Shown here: in pieces, positions 10,555 to 19,654 of the stretch
How the letters are laid out: each line of letters opens with the position of its first letter
How positions within the stretch are numbered: position 1 is the stretch's first letter
NCBI GenBank assembly: GCA_027922465.2
Contig: BQMF02000014.1
Span: 1,178,001 to 1,242,000 of the forward strand
Reading direction: 5' to 3'
Length of the DNA: 64,000 nt
Source: Turritopsis dohrnii
Lineage: Eukaryota > Cnidaria > Hydrozoa > Anthoathecata > Oceaniidae
Notes under the pieces: generated by a model
Told to the model about the DNA's origin: nothing
Databases searched by the model: none
What the model saw: the letters and a program-made list of their open reading frames with translations, nothing else
Translations under genes and position numbers: made by a program

Positions 10555-10959
10555 AAGGCGGATTTACAGACAGCGAATTTTTCGCGCGAAGCTAATTTTT
10601 CGCTCGTGGACCATTGTTTTGGTAAATCCGATTGTGCAATAAACTTCGGTTCATCGAATTTTTGGCTGTCTACAGAGTAGGTATGAGTTCAACTTTTTCG
10701 CTTGTCCAAAATTAGCTTGTGATAGACAACCAATCAAAGTACACACAAAATGGTGATTAAGTAATAATTAATTAAGTAATAATTCAATAATTTTATAAGT
10801 AACAGCTTCTTAAATTTATACATCTTGTTTGTTTACAACTAGCCATGAAAACGGCAATTTGAACACCAAAGTTTTGTTTGTGTAAACCGTGATGAGGCGA
10901 TTTTTTCGCCGCTAAAAGTTCGCTTCGCGCGAAACATTCGCTGTGTGTAAATCCGCCTT
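10555..10959. mobile_element. 405-bp MITE with CGCGAA-rich inverted repeats
   Basis: Left end AAGGCGGATTTACAGACAGC and right end matching in inverse orientation with few changes (AAGGCGGATTTACACACAGC), extending inward through TTTCGCGCGAA. No convincing target-site duplication was found, so the superfamily is open. Confidence 0.7.
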
Positions 10960-11019
10960 CACAAGTGTTTCTGGAAGTTCGTTATGCAACTTTTCCTAAA
11001 ACACAAGTTCACTGACAGT

Positions 11020-13215
11020 TTTAGCGGAGTCATTGCGACTCCTGAAAGGGAGTCATTGAACAATGATAACCTAAGGGAGTAAATCAGATGATACAGAGAG
11101 CATCTTAAGGGAGTCATTTTGCTTTTAAGGGGTGTCAATTTCAATGTCTTTAAAATGACCACCTTGAAGGGAATCAATTTGACTCCTTTAAGTGATCATA
11201 AGTGAGGTTAGTTAAATGGCTCTTTAAGGGAGTCATTTTGATGATCGTCGGAGAGTCAAATCGAAAAACAAAGCCACTTTTCGCACGTTTTAAAAAATTT
11301 TACCTAAGCAATTCTTTAAATGAGAGTTTCAGATGTCACATAAAGGTATAAAAGATTTTACACCTTTAAACAATAAAGATACGGTTACTAACTCTTAACG
11401 GTACTTTCTTTGCTATTTACTAAATAATTATTCTTTTGTATAGATATTTCCCTATATAACGACAAAAATTGTAAACTTATTTAATGCGACCGTACGATCG
11501 CATTGAATAAAAAAAACATCTGTAGCTAATTTATTAACTTCACTGGTTCACTGGTTCACTGGTTTCATTGGTTACATATAGCTACATATTTCATATAAGG
11601 AGGTATGTAGTTATACTATTCTTGGATTCCTTTCTTGACGAAATTGAATGTGTCCGTGTGACTAACAGTTTCTTTCGTTTGTTTTCTTGTTCTTAAATAA
11701 TCGGATATTAATATTCTATATGATAAGTTAGCTTGCTTACTCCTTAAATTTCTTTTAAAGAACAACAAAACAACACTGATGATGCCCACAAAACACAGTC
11801 GGCTATGCAGACAGTAACTAAATATGTTATAAGTACACTGTTTTTCTTTATCAGCCATAAACTTCAAATGAAAGTATTTGGGGAAAAGCTAAATGATTTT
11901 GAATGATTAGCTACTATATTTTGTTTACTTGTGACAGCTTTACCTTTTACAGTATATTACTTTTTCTTTAGATTCTTATTATAAAATTTTCCTGTCAATT
12001 TGATTGCTCTTATAAAACAGTCAATTAGCTATAAATGGCTCGTGCCACATTTTTGGAACTTTCATGCAATACAAAGCAGCTTCGCTATTCAATGGCAATA
12101 TTTCTGGATGTGTATTAAAATTCAAATATCAAAAGAGCTGTGCAAATCATCAAAGTTCAACATCAAGACTTGAAGTGACTTTTGGATATCAATGCAAGTG
12201 ACAATAATCTGGTGATAGCAGTGATGATGAAGATGTTGATGATCAGTTTTTTGAGCCGCACTGTTTCATGAATGATGGTGATGGTGTAGCAGATATTTTA
12301 ATTGAACTAAGAGAAGTTCATTATATTACTCAAAGTGCAATTTTTTTATTTGTAATAAAATTATTGGTATAGTTTCATTTGTAAGCGTCATTATTCGGCT
12401 GTATGTGACGTAATTTTTTGAAAAGTTTTATCTTATTTAATCTGCAATCCAAAATTCAATTTTTCTTTGTCTTTCTTCGTATTCTCACTATTTTCGAGAC
12501 AGAATTGGTATTCATCTTGAATGAAATAATAATTAACACAAATTAGCGCCGTGAAAAACTTTCTTTGTGGTTTTTCTTCATTCTCAGTCTACCTTTTATT
12601 GAAAAGTGGGGGAGACAATCGAATTATAATATATAAAAAAGAAATATTGTATATCGTAGAAATTAAAAAACACGCAAAAAATATTTATTGTTAAGAAATA
12701 TCCAAGTTTGTATATAAGCTATTTGCGTTTTCATAAATGTTTTTGTATATATATATTCATAGTGTTTAGATGAAAAGGTCAATACATGATTTCAAGTAAA
12801 TGGCATTGTTTTCTTAATTATCTTGAGATCACCATGAAATCCGGGGGCGTTGAGAAGTGCCTCAATATTATGATACTGGAATGGGAGTCATTTAATATTA
12901 ACACATTATACCCAGAAGGGCGTCATTTGATATCAGCTCAATGATGCTCTGAAGGGAGTCATAGCGGATTGAAGCTCTCAAGGTGATCAAAAAATGAGTC
13001 TTGTTAATTCAAAATGATACTCAAACGGGAGTCACGAAATGAGAATCGTAAGAGAGTCATTTTCAAATGACTCCCTTTGGAGAGTCACAAATATAGCCAT
13101 TTTTGAGAACTGAAAGGGAGTCATTCATGGTAATGAGAAGCTAAAGGGAGTAAAAAGAGATACTTGTAAGGGAGTCAAAATGACTCGCAAGAGGAGTCGC
13201 CACAGGCACTCTGAA
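11020..13215. repeat. Pair of GGGAGTCAT subterminal repeat blocks
   Basis: AGGGAGTCATTTT-type motifs occur many times at 11030-11260 and again at 12890-13215, separated by about 1.6 kb of AT-rich sequence without them. This layout (arrays of a short motif near both ends, in both orientations) is typical of DNA transposons with subterminal transposase-binding sites. Precise outer ends and a duplication could not be placed. The short frame at 12208-12372 lies between the blocks. Confidence 0.5.
12208..12372 (+). pseudogene. Possible transposon protein remnant (acidic stretch plus FFEPHCF)
   Basis: A 54-codon open frame begins with an acidic run (SSDDEDVDDQFFEPHCF) and continues ADILIELREVHYITQSAI before a stop. 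Its composition is protein-like. The final helix resembles a segment recurring in cnidarian and fish transposon-encoded proteins, but I cannot name the family. It lies between the GGGAGTCAT blocks, so it may be what remains of that element's coding region. Confidence 0.3.
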
Positions 13216-13576
13216 ATGACCCCCTTGGAGTTCCCATATTGACTCTATTATTTACAAGTGCTATTTTATAAAACCCTAACGATCCCATACAGAAGAAGAT
13301 CAACAGGCTGAACCAGTCATAATAAATAACCATCATGAAAAAGAAAATAGTGAACCGATATTAGGCACTACTGATTCCACTAAACCAAACCAACCTCGTA
13401 ACTTTAATTTTCCATCAACCAAATTTGGAAGAACATCTCACCGAAGTATGTCGTTTTTACGATGGTGATGTCAAAGAATCAAATACCATTACTGCCTGTT
13501 ATTGCGTCTTACCTTGGTTATGATATCAAGAAATTCAAACTTAGTTATTTATTTATTAAAATTTGTTAAAAAGCCA

Positions 13577-13621
13577 GTATACAACTGTCAGTTTCACGCT
13601 TAGTGCGATCATCAGATATAC
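13577..13621 (-). ncRNA. Type I hammerhead ribozyme, left arm
   Basis: Exact reverse complement of the motif at 15442-15486. CTGATGA lies at 13615-13609 reading down the minus strand, followed by a short stem II, GAAA, a 3-bp stem III and the stem I partner GTATAC (13582-13577). It sits in the 3' region of the minus-strand Penelope-like copy, in sense with its reverse transcriptase and endonuclease, where this ribozyme is known in Penelope-like elements. Confidence 0.75.
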
Positions 13622-13705
13622 ATAAAATTTGCTTGTAAAAAATCTTTATATACAAAATGTTGAAATTATTAAAAATATTAAAAGTATTAAAAATATCAAT
13701 AGTAG

Positions 13706-14308
13706 TTAGTCCGGTGGGACTGATTTATAGTTACTCAACATGAATTTGTTTACATGACGGCACTTAGAGATCAGTTCTGTTCTTTTATTCAATAATGGTA
13801 GTTTTGACGTGATGATGTGGTATTTTTCCGTCAAACAAAGGTTACAAGTTTTACTACCATTTTTATAAGGTATGGCTCGATCCACGATCTCCCACGAAAG
13901 TCTTGGTTCAATTCCATTATTTTTTAATTCCCATACGTATTTGGAAAGTTCAGTGGATTTCGCTGCTTTTTCGTGTCTGAATGAATAGTTGTGTCCCACC
14001 CAGCGGTCTTTAAACTTTCCACCCGTCAAACCAATATAATGCTTTCCTTCATCATTTTCAGATTTTGTAACGAGACACTTATAAATAACACTTTCCACCA
14101 AGCATGTACCATTAAGGGGACATGCACTCTTATTTTTGCAGTTACAGGTTTTTAAATCATTTTTGGGTTTCTGATTTTCGCTCAAAATCTTTTTGTTATG
14201 TGTGGAGACGATGCTAGCCATGTTTGGGAGACAACTATAACTAACTTTCAGCGTATTTCTGTTGAATATTTTCCGGAATTTGTGATTGCGTGGGAAACAT
14301 TGAATCAT
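13706..14308 (-). pseudogene. Penelope GIY-YIG endonuclease module
   Basis: A 200-codon frame carries a Cys cluster (CNCKNKSACPLNGTC), the GIY-YIG signature as HYIGLTGGKFKDRWVGH, a SELSKYVWELK-like helix with the usual W, and a second Cys pair (CNLC). It ends in SVPPD. The family fuses this to the reverse transcriptase C-terminus as one polyprotein. Here the reverse transcriptase frame (14305 upward) ends at an ATGA overlap, and the expected linker between KRQII and the CFPRNHKFRKIFNRN block appears to be deleted with a frame change. It is therefore probably not expressed as a full protein. Confidence 0.8.
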
Positions 14309-15092
14309 ATAATTTGGCGCTTGCGAGATCTTTTTTGATTGGTTGGCTTCTCTACGTACGTGATCTTTTCTTTGTATCCACTGGCTGTTAGTGCGTTGTT
14401 GTAATAGGGTGCGGCTCGGTCAAAGGTTTCTTTGTTTGAAGAGATTCTTGAAATACGGTTAGATATCATACTTGGGATGTACTTGATGATGTTGGGGGGA
14501 TGGTTCGACCTTGTGCTTATATAGATTGGTTGACTGTTCGGTTTTGCATATGGTCGATAGCAATCCCTTTCGAGGTCGAATGTAACATCAAGGAAATTAA
14601 CGGTTTTCAGGTTGGTATCGATAGTGATCTTTAATTCGAATTCATTTTTGAACAGTTTGGTTATGTCTTTTCTCAAGCGATCAGCTTCGGGACCGGAAAT
14701 TTCGTGAAAGCAACAAAGTCCGTCGTCTCGGTACAAGCCGCATGCATCTGGCCCGTACAAATTGCTAAGTTTATTAAGTACAAACAAACCGACTAGTTCG
14801 CAAAGTTCGGCGCCGTCATAGCTACCCATAGTTACGTCGAAGTTTGGGTTACCGTCTTTCTTAATCCAGCTGCTGTCATGTGTGAAGAGAAGAGATTTTC
14901 GAGCATGCTTAATGATTTTCTCGTCATCATCCGAGATGTTCGTAAATTCTCTGGCGAATGAGAGTGATTTCATGAGGAGGTTTTCAGATATAGAGGGGTA
15001 GAATTCCTCGATGTCGAACTGGACAAATACACATTTACTTTTGTCTTGGATGTTCTTAAACCATTTGATGACGTCGTCAGAGTTGTGCCACG
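14305..15092 (-). pseudogene. Penelope reverse transcriptase, 5'-truncated
   Basis: The frame is open from the inversion junction (about 15092) to 14305. It contains RT motif A with the catalytic Asp in FVQFDIEEFYPSISE, the motif around FDVTMGSYDGAELCELV, and motif C as LYRDDGLCCF (YxDD box as RDD). The conserved C-terminal thumb and IYISTRSNHPPNIIKYIP block follow. The fingers domain upstream of motif A is missing. The combination with GIY-YIG assigns it to Penelope-like elements rather than LINEs. Confidence 0.8.
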
Positions 15093-15093
15093 C

Positions 15094-15357
15094 GAAGCAG
15101 CGAAATCCACTGAACTTTCCAAATACGTATGGGAATTAAAAAATAATGGAATTGAACCAAGACTTTCGTGGGAGATCGTGGATCGAGCCATACCTTATAA
15201 AAATGGTAGTAAAACTTGTAACCTTTGTTTGACGGAAAAATACCACATCATCACGTCAAAACTACCATTATTGAATAAAAGAACAGAACTGATCTCTAAG
15301 TGCCGTCATGTAAACAAATTCATTTTGAGTAACTATAAATCAGTCCCACCGGACTAA
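15094..15357 (+). pseudogene. Inverted fragment of the same Penelope endonuclease
   Basis: Plus-strand frame from AAKSTELSKYVWELK to the stop after SVPPD, identical to the left arm apart from M to I near the end. It lacks the GIY-YIG motif and starts exactly at the inversion junction, so it is a 3' fragment and not a gene. Confidence 0.8.
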
Positions 15358-15441
15358 CTACTATTGATATTTTTAATACTTTTAATATTTTTAATAATTT
15401 CAACATTTTGTATATAAAGATTTTTTACAAGCAAATTTTAT

Positions 15442-15486
15442 GTATATCTGATGATCGCACTAAGCGTGAAACTGACAGTTGTATAC
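15442..15486 (+). ncRNA. Type I hammerhead ribozyme, right arm
   Basis: Stem I: 15442-15447 (GTATAT) pairs with 15481-15486 (GTATAC) with one G-U. Core CTGATGA lies at 15448-15454. Stem II: CGC 15456-15458 with GCG 15464-15466 around a 5-nt loop, preceded by a U-U where G-C is usual. GAA lies at 15468-15470. Stem III: ACT 15471-15473 with AGT 15477-15479 and a 3-nt loop. The predicted cleavage site is 3' of U15480 (GUU triplet). The minimal stem III fits the small hammerheads of Penelope-like elements. The U-U at the base of stem II may slow cleavage. Confidence 0.75.
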
Positions 15487-16071
15487 TGGCTTTTTAACAA
15501 ATTTTAATAAATAAATAACTATATTTTGCTCTACTTCGTATCGAGCACTGTCCTCAATACTCATCACCCACATGTTTTAATATAGAAATTCAAACTTACC
15601 GATCTCAGCAAGTTATTACAAAGTTTAGATCATTCTCAAAGAGCTCTTTTAAGTGAAGTTGTTAAAATCGCAAAGTTGCTGCTCGTGATGCCAGCCACAA
15701 ACGCAATCAGCGAAAGTTCATTTTCTGCGTTAAAACGAGTCAAAACACACCTAAGATCAACAAAGACTGATTCACGTTTAAACAACTTGATGATTCTTCA
15801 TATTCACACTGACGCTGTTGATAAAATGGATCTAACGCTTATCGGAGATGAGTTAATTGACAAGCATCGGAGCAGGATAGTATTTTTGGCTTCTACAATA
15901 GATAATATTCTTACACATTACCTTACTTATTTTTTACTCATGCTAGATAAACATTTGTACGTTGTTAATAGCTTTTTGGGAAGAATTTTTAATATTATAT
16001 TTAATTTTTCTTCCTTTGTCATGCAGTTTCAGAGAGACTGTTTTAGCCAGTCTAAAGCACTAAAAATCTAA

Positions 16072-16406
16072 AAATTTCCCAACCCGTCAGACACACCATG
16101 GTTGAGGCCGACGCTAGTCACTGAAATTCAGGCCCCCTCAATATGAAAATCGTGGTTACGGCGCTTAAAATAGAACAAACAAGAAATAACATAACATAAT
16201 GAAGGATTTAATTATATTCTTCCAAATTATTAAGATATCATTCGTCATATAGATCTTACAAATTGGTATCTGAGTCCCCTTGTCGTCGAAATAAGATCAC
16301 CTTTATCACATTCCTTGTTATTTCAAGTAGCTAAATGAACAGGACAGAAGGCAAAAGGCTAAGATACAATTTGAAAGATGATTTACTGGTAACATCTTTG
16401 TTAACT
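16072..16406. other. Gap between hAT remnant and toxin-like gene
   Basis: Presumably the 3' flank of the minus-strand toxin-like gene. No further exon or repeat recognised. Confidence 0.4.
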
Positions 16407-17864
16407 TTACTTAAGTTTTTCTTTTTGGGCTGCTGTGTACAGTTTGTTCAAGTTGTCGCTAAATCGAACCGCTACCTTGTACCACTTGTCCGGTCCAAAG
16501 AAATGATGATCGGCTAGACTAGTATATGCTTTGTATTTTGCTCCTTTTGCAGCTGAATACCTGGCACAATACTCTTTTAATATTATTTCAGGATTTTTTC
16601 CATATTTTGCAATTTTGTTATCCTCTGTGTAGGTTTTCCTTTTTCCGACTTCCTCGATATCACATGTATCCAGATTCATTGAGTTTACTCTTATTCGACA
16701 CTGTATTGTTATATCACCCGTATCCTTTGCATTTCCTCCATACGCCACTACTCGCTTGGTATCTGTATCAGCCTTTTCACCTAATAATTTATACTCGTCA
16801 TAAGCAACCACGATCATTCTGTTGGCATTATTCATGTAGTTGTAGATCATATCTTTAAGTTTATAATCATCCGATTCTGGATCTTGCATTTCCTTGAACT
16901 GTTCTAAGATCATCTTGTCTATGTCACTATCTGGTTTTGTTTCAAGTGACTTTTTGCTATCGTAAGCTTGAATTGCTCCATAGAACAACCTTACGAATTC
17001 GCATGGAATGAGAAGCGATGACACGTAACTTACAAACATAGGCATGTTTGCTAGAATTCTCTTTTTTTGCAGGTGCGTTAATTTCATATACATTTCCAAG
17101 GACTTCATTTTATATGTTTCCCGTTTTGCCATATACTGATCTCCACTCCAAAAATCATAAATAGGGTCTTTTTCGTATTTTTCGGACAGCTCATCATAAT
17201 AGAGAGCAAACTTCTTGAAGCCACCCCTTACATAGCTACATCGATCAACCAGACAACGAGATCGCACGGACCCCTCATCTGTTCTCATGCAATCCATCAA
17301 ATATTCATACATTTGGTTGAACTCTCCACCCAGAACGCTTTTTTCAAAATCAATTGCGCTTGCATCAACGTATTCTTTCATCTGTTCAAATTGTCGATCC
17401 ATGTCACTGGAAATTCCAGCAAAAGAACTTTGCAAATCTTGGATAAATTTTTTCTTCTCATCCTTAGCATAGTGAGAAACTACCATTCCAAGAGCCCATG
17501 ACAAAAGGCCTACCCCAGGGCTGGCTATAGCAACGATATCGCTTACACTTTTTGCAGCAGCAACGATTGCAATCACCCAACTTGCTAATTCTCCAGCTTC
17601 TTCGCCTTTATCACTGAGATATCGTATTGTTTTTCTAGTTTTTGTTTGTTCGGTAACTAATTTATTGGTCCATTCCTTTACCTTGTTTTGTTCCTCTTCT
17701 GGTTTAGGCTCCGGCTTTTCTGCTTCTACCATTTCGAATGTTGGTTTACACTTTGTAGAGTCGAAATTGTCAACTTCTATTGGCCTATCGAAGGTCAATC
17801 CAATAACCTGAACTTCAATACAACATAAAATTGCAACAACGTTGTAAAGGAGAGGAATATGCAT
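16407..17864 (-). CDS. Secreted protein resembling jellyfish pore-forming toxins (JFT-like)
   Basis: An uninterrupted 485-residue frame starts with a signal peptide (residues 1 to about 22, LLYNVVAILCC). A Pro/Glu/Lys-rich linker (45-62) precedes a long hydrophobic, Ala/Ile/Val-rich helical segment (about 94-131) with an SPGVGLLSWALG turn. The middle is helix-rich with heptad character and Cys-containing motifs (RCLVDRCSYVRGG). The C-terminal third is beta-like with further cysteines. Size, secretion signal, N-terminal hydrophobic helices and single-exon structure fit the cubozoan/hydrozoan pore-forming toxin family. I judge this by pattern, not alignment. A TTTGTTTAG-G junction 15-20 bases upstream of the ATG may be the 3' end of a 5'-UTR intron. 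The frame is intact, so the gene is probably functional. An unrelated secreted helical protein is the alternative. Confidence 0.55.
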   Translation of the reverse strand: MHIPLLYNVVAILCCIEVQVIGLTFDRPIEVDNFDSTKCKPTFEMVEAEKPEPKPEEEQNKVKEWTNKLVTEQTKTRKTIRYLSDKGEEAGELASWVIAIVAAAKSVSDIVAIASPGVGLLSWALGMVVSHYAKDEKKKFIQDLQSSFAGISSDMDRQFEQMKEYVDASAIDFEKSVLGGEFNQMYEYLMDCMRTDEGSVRSRCLVDRCSYVRGGFKKFALYYDELSEKYEKDPIYDFWSGDQYMAKRETYKMKSLEMYMKLTHLQKKRILANMPMFVSYVSSLLIPCEFVRLFYGAIQAYDSKKSLETKPDSDIDKMILEQFKEMQDPESDDYKLKDMIYNYMNNANRMIVVAYDEYKLLGEKADTDTKRVVAYGGNAKDTGDITIQCRIRVNSMNLDTCDIEEVGKRKTYTEDNKIAKYGKNPEIILKEYCARYSAAKGAKYKAYTSLADHHFFGPDKWYKVAVRFSDNLNKLYTAAQKEKLK

Positions 17865-18076
17865 TGTTACATCGATTAGTCCTAAACAAATAAATCATTT
17901 TTATCAGTACAACTAATTTAATAAAAAAACCAATTGTCTTTCCCTTTATCTTTATCACCCAGTATTTTACTTAAAACATTTCAAATTGACCCTTGCCATG
18001 AAACAATCCTACCCAGCGGCCAAATTTCTTGAAAAACACTACAAAGGAGTGCATATCTATAGAAATATATACACTA
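17865..18076. other. 5' flank of the toxin-like gene
   Basis: Contains the possible 3' splice site of a 5'-UTR intron. No TATA box could be assigned with confidence. Confidence 0.3.
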
Positions 18077-18078
18077 TA

Positions 18079-19652
18079 CACCAATTCGACACGGCATTCT
18101 ACCATTTTTAATTTCTGCGCGGTCAAGATCTGGGAACTAAGAGTTTTGGCTAGAAAACTTCAGTTGCTGTAAAGACGCTTTATAAAGTAGAAATATTATG
18201 CCTAAGTCGGTATTAATTACTATCAATACAGTATTATGGAAGGATGAAATTGTGCAGAAAACAGTTGTTGTGACAACACATCAAGGATTTAAAATGGAGA
18301 GCTGAATCTTTTCCCATTAATGGAGGTAAAACTAGAAAGGAATGTGGTTGTTTTTGTTAGAACCACCATACAAACTTTATTGTTTCCCTAGAGTTTTGAG
18401 GAATGGTGAAGCTAGAAGGAGATGAATACAAACTTTAAAGCGGATAGATCAGCTGCGAAACCTTGTTCAAGTGATCTGTTTACTTTGGTATATTATTGAT
18501 ATCAACATCATCATCAAAATGGTATCCCACCACCACAGCTAACTACTCTGATCCTACTTTGAAGTTAGGTTATGATAAACCTGTGAAATGTTACATGACA
18601 TGTGTTGAAAGCATAAATGTTGCATAAATGTTGTTATTCTCTGGATTTTTTATCCATTCACACACTCCCAGCATTAATCCAATCAGACTTAAATAAAAGG
18701 TGAACAAAGTAATATTTCTTACTGTAAAGTTCAGAAAGCTAAGAATTATCCCTTTAACCAAAATGTCGCTCGTACAAACAAAATATGAGATAGGATTTGA
18801 TTTGATTTGTTTAGACCTTTTTTATTGGTCAGTTGAAGAATGTTTATCTAAAAATGTATGTTTTTGTTATGAAGTGACAAGTGTGTAGTATCAATGACTT
18901 TTACTCAACACAAGCTGGTCGTCTTCTCTCTATAAGTATGGCAGCTTTGCTTCAGGATCATCAGGAGATAAGTGATTAATAGAGTAATGTATCACGAATA
19001 TTCTGAGATTTTCTCCAGTCAGCTTTCAAAATTCAGAACTTGCTAGTACATAATATCTATATCATGATAAGATAATGATAAGTGGCTGAAGACAACCTGA
19101 TTTGTAGTAACTATAAGCTTTCGAGTTTTTGTAATCATATATAAGCCTTTGCTTCCAGGTTCTGATGGAAAAAAACATAAAAAGTTAAATATATCTGGAT
19201 ACAATATCATAGGCCAGAAAGTAATCCCCTCTTGTTCATTTAACCAGTTATCAGTAAGGAAATTAGGATCAGGAACTGTAATGTCATCCAGCTTCAACTT
19301 GTGTTGGTATTCCATTTTCAATTCCTTCTCAATTTCAGTGAAGACATAACAGGCTAAACATTTCAGCAGCAGCAAAAACACGAGCAACCAATTTTTGCTT
19401 TCTTCCAGTAGCCTTTCGCGCTCTGAGTTTTAAACATTTCTTAAGTTCTTCTACACTCATACGAGATATCATATCGTAATCCCTTTTTTAAATTTAAAAA
19501 CAGTAACAGCAAATTCAAGTAAGATAGAGATGATTTTACTTCGTCTTCTCAAGTTAAAATGGCTTATTTTTAATCGTCACTATGTTTTCTAGCCAAGCTA
19601 ATTAGATCCAGACCTCTAAAAATTAACGCGGAAAAATCGTGTCGAATTGGTG
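18079..19652. mobile_element. 1.57-kb TIR element with TA duplication
   Basis: Termini CACCAATTCGACACG are perfect inverted repeats of 15 bp, with weaker similarity inward. TA flanks both sides (18077-18078, 19653-19654). Near the right end it holds a broken minus-strand frame with a SAP domain (19043-19480). No DDE transposase is recognisable, so it is non-autonomous or an internally deleted derivative. Confidence 0.65.
19043..19480 (-). pseudogene. SAP-domain protein remnant of the SWIM/YqaJ transposon-associated type
   Basis: 19480-19345 reads in one frame MSVEELKKCLKLRARKATG followed by KQKLVARVFAAAE, a SAP DNA-binding helix pair. A frameshift then leads into 19345-19043 with PDPNFLTDNWLNEQEGI and a W-P...YPDIFNFL...FPS segment. 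SAP followed by this D/W-rich block occurs at the N-terminus of cnidarian proteins that continue into SWIM and YqaJ-nuclease domains and are spread by DNA transposons. Neither later domain is seen here. Confidence 0.5.
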
Positions 19653-19654
19653 TA

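Larger units (their letters stand above)
13530..15598. mobile_element. Penelope-like element with inverted 3' arms and 14-bp TSD
   Basis: The insertion is bounded by GAAATTCAAACTTA at 13530-13543 and 15585-15598, a perfect 14-bp duplication in the range typical for Penelope-like elements. Inside, a minus-strand copy (reverse transcriptase, GIY-YIG endonuclease, 3' end) is joined at about 15093 to an inverted plus-strand copy of only the last endonuclease part and 3' end. The arms (13540-13968 and 15095-15523) are almost identical over about 429 bp; I see one substitution (FM versus FI in the endonuclease tail). Both arms contain a hammerhead ribozyme. Near-identity and a perfect duplication indicate a recent insertion. 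Confidence 0.85.
13289..15912 (+). pseudogene. hAT transposase (TTF/ZMYM type) remnant, split by a Penelope insertion
   Basis: 13289-13453 reads an acidic lead and then KPNQPRNFNFPSTKFG, the start of the TTF-type zinc finger of hAT transposases. The middle of the gene is deleted. After the insertion (13544-15584) the frame resumes at 15586, through LSKLLQSLDHSQRALL, to the hAT dimerisation block PATNAISESSFSALKR and LRSTKTDSRLNNLMILHIH. Joining the flanks at the duplicated target restores one frame across the site (GYDIKKFKLTDLSKL). The finger is followed by a frame break, and the catalytic core is absent, so the gene was already internally deleted. This is a dead element. Confidence 0.75.

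Noticed and set aside
18940..18980. Third hammerhead ribozyme (minus-strand CTGATGA near 18950)
   Set aside because: The core heptamer is present, but no GAAA with pairable stems follows.
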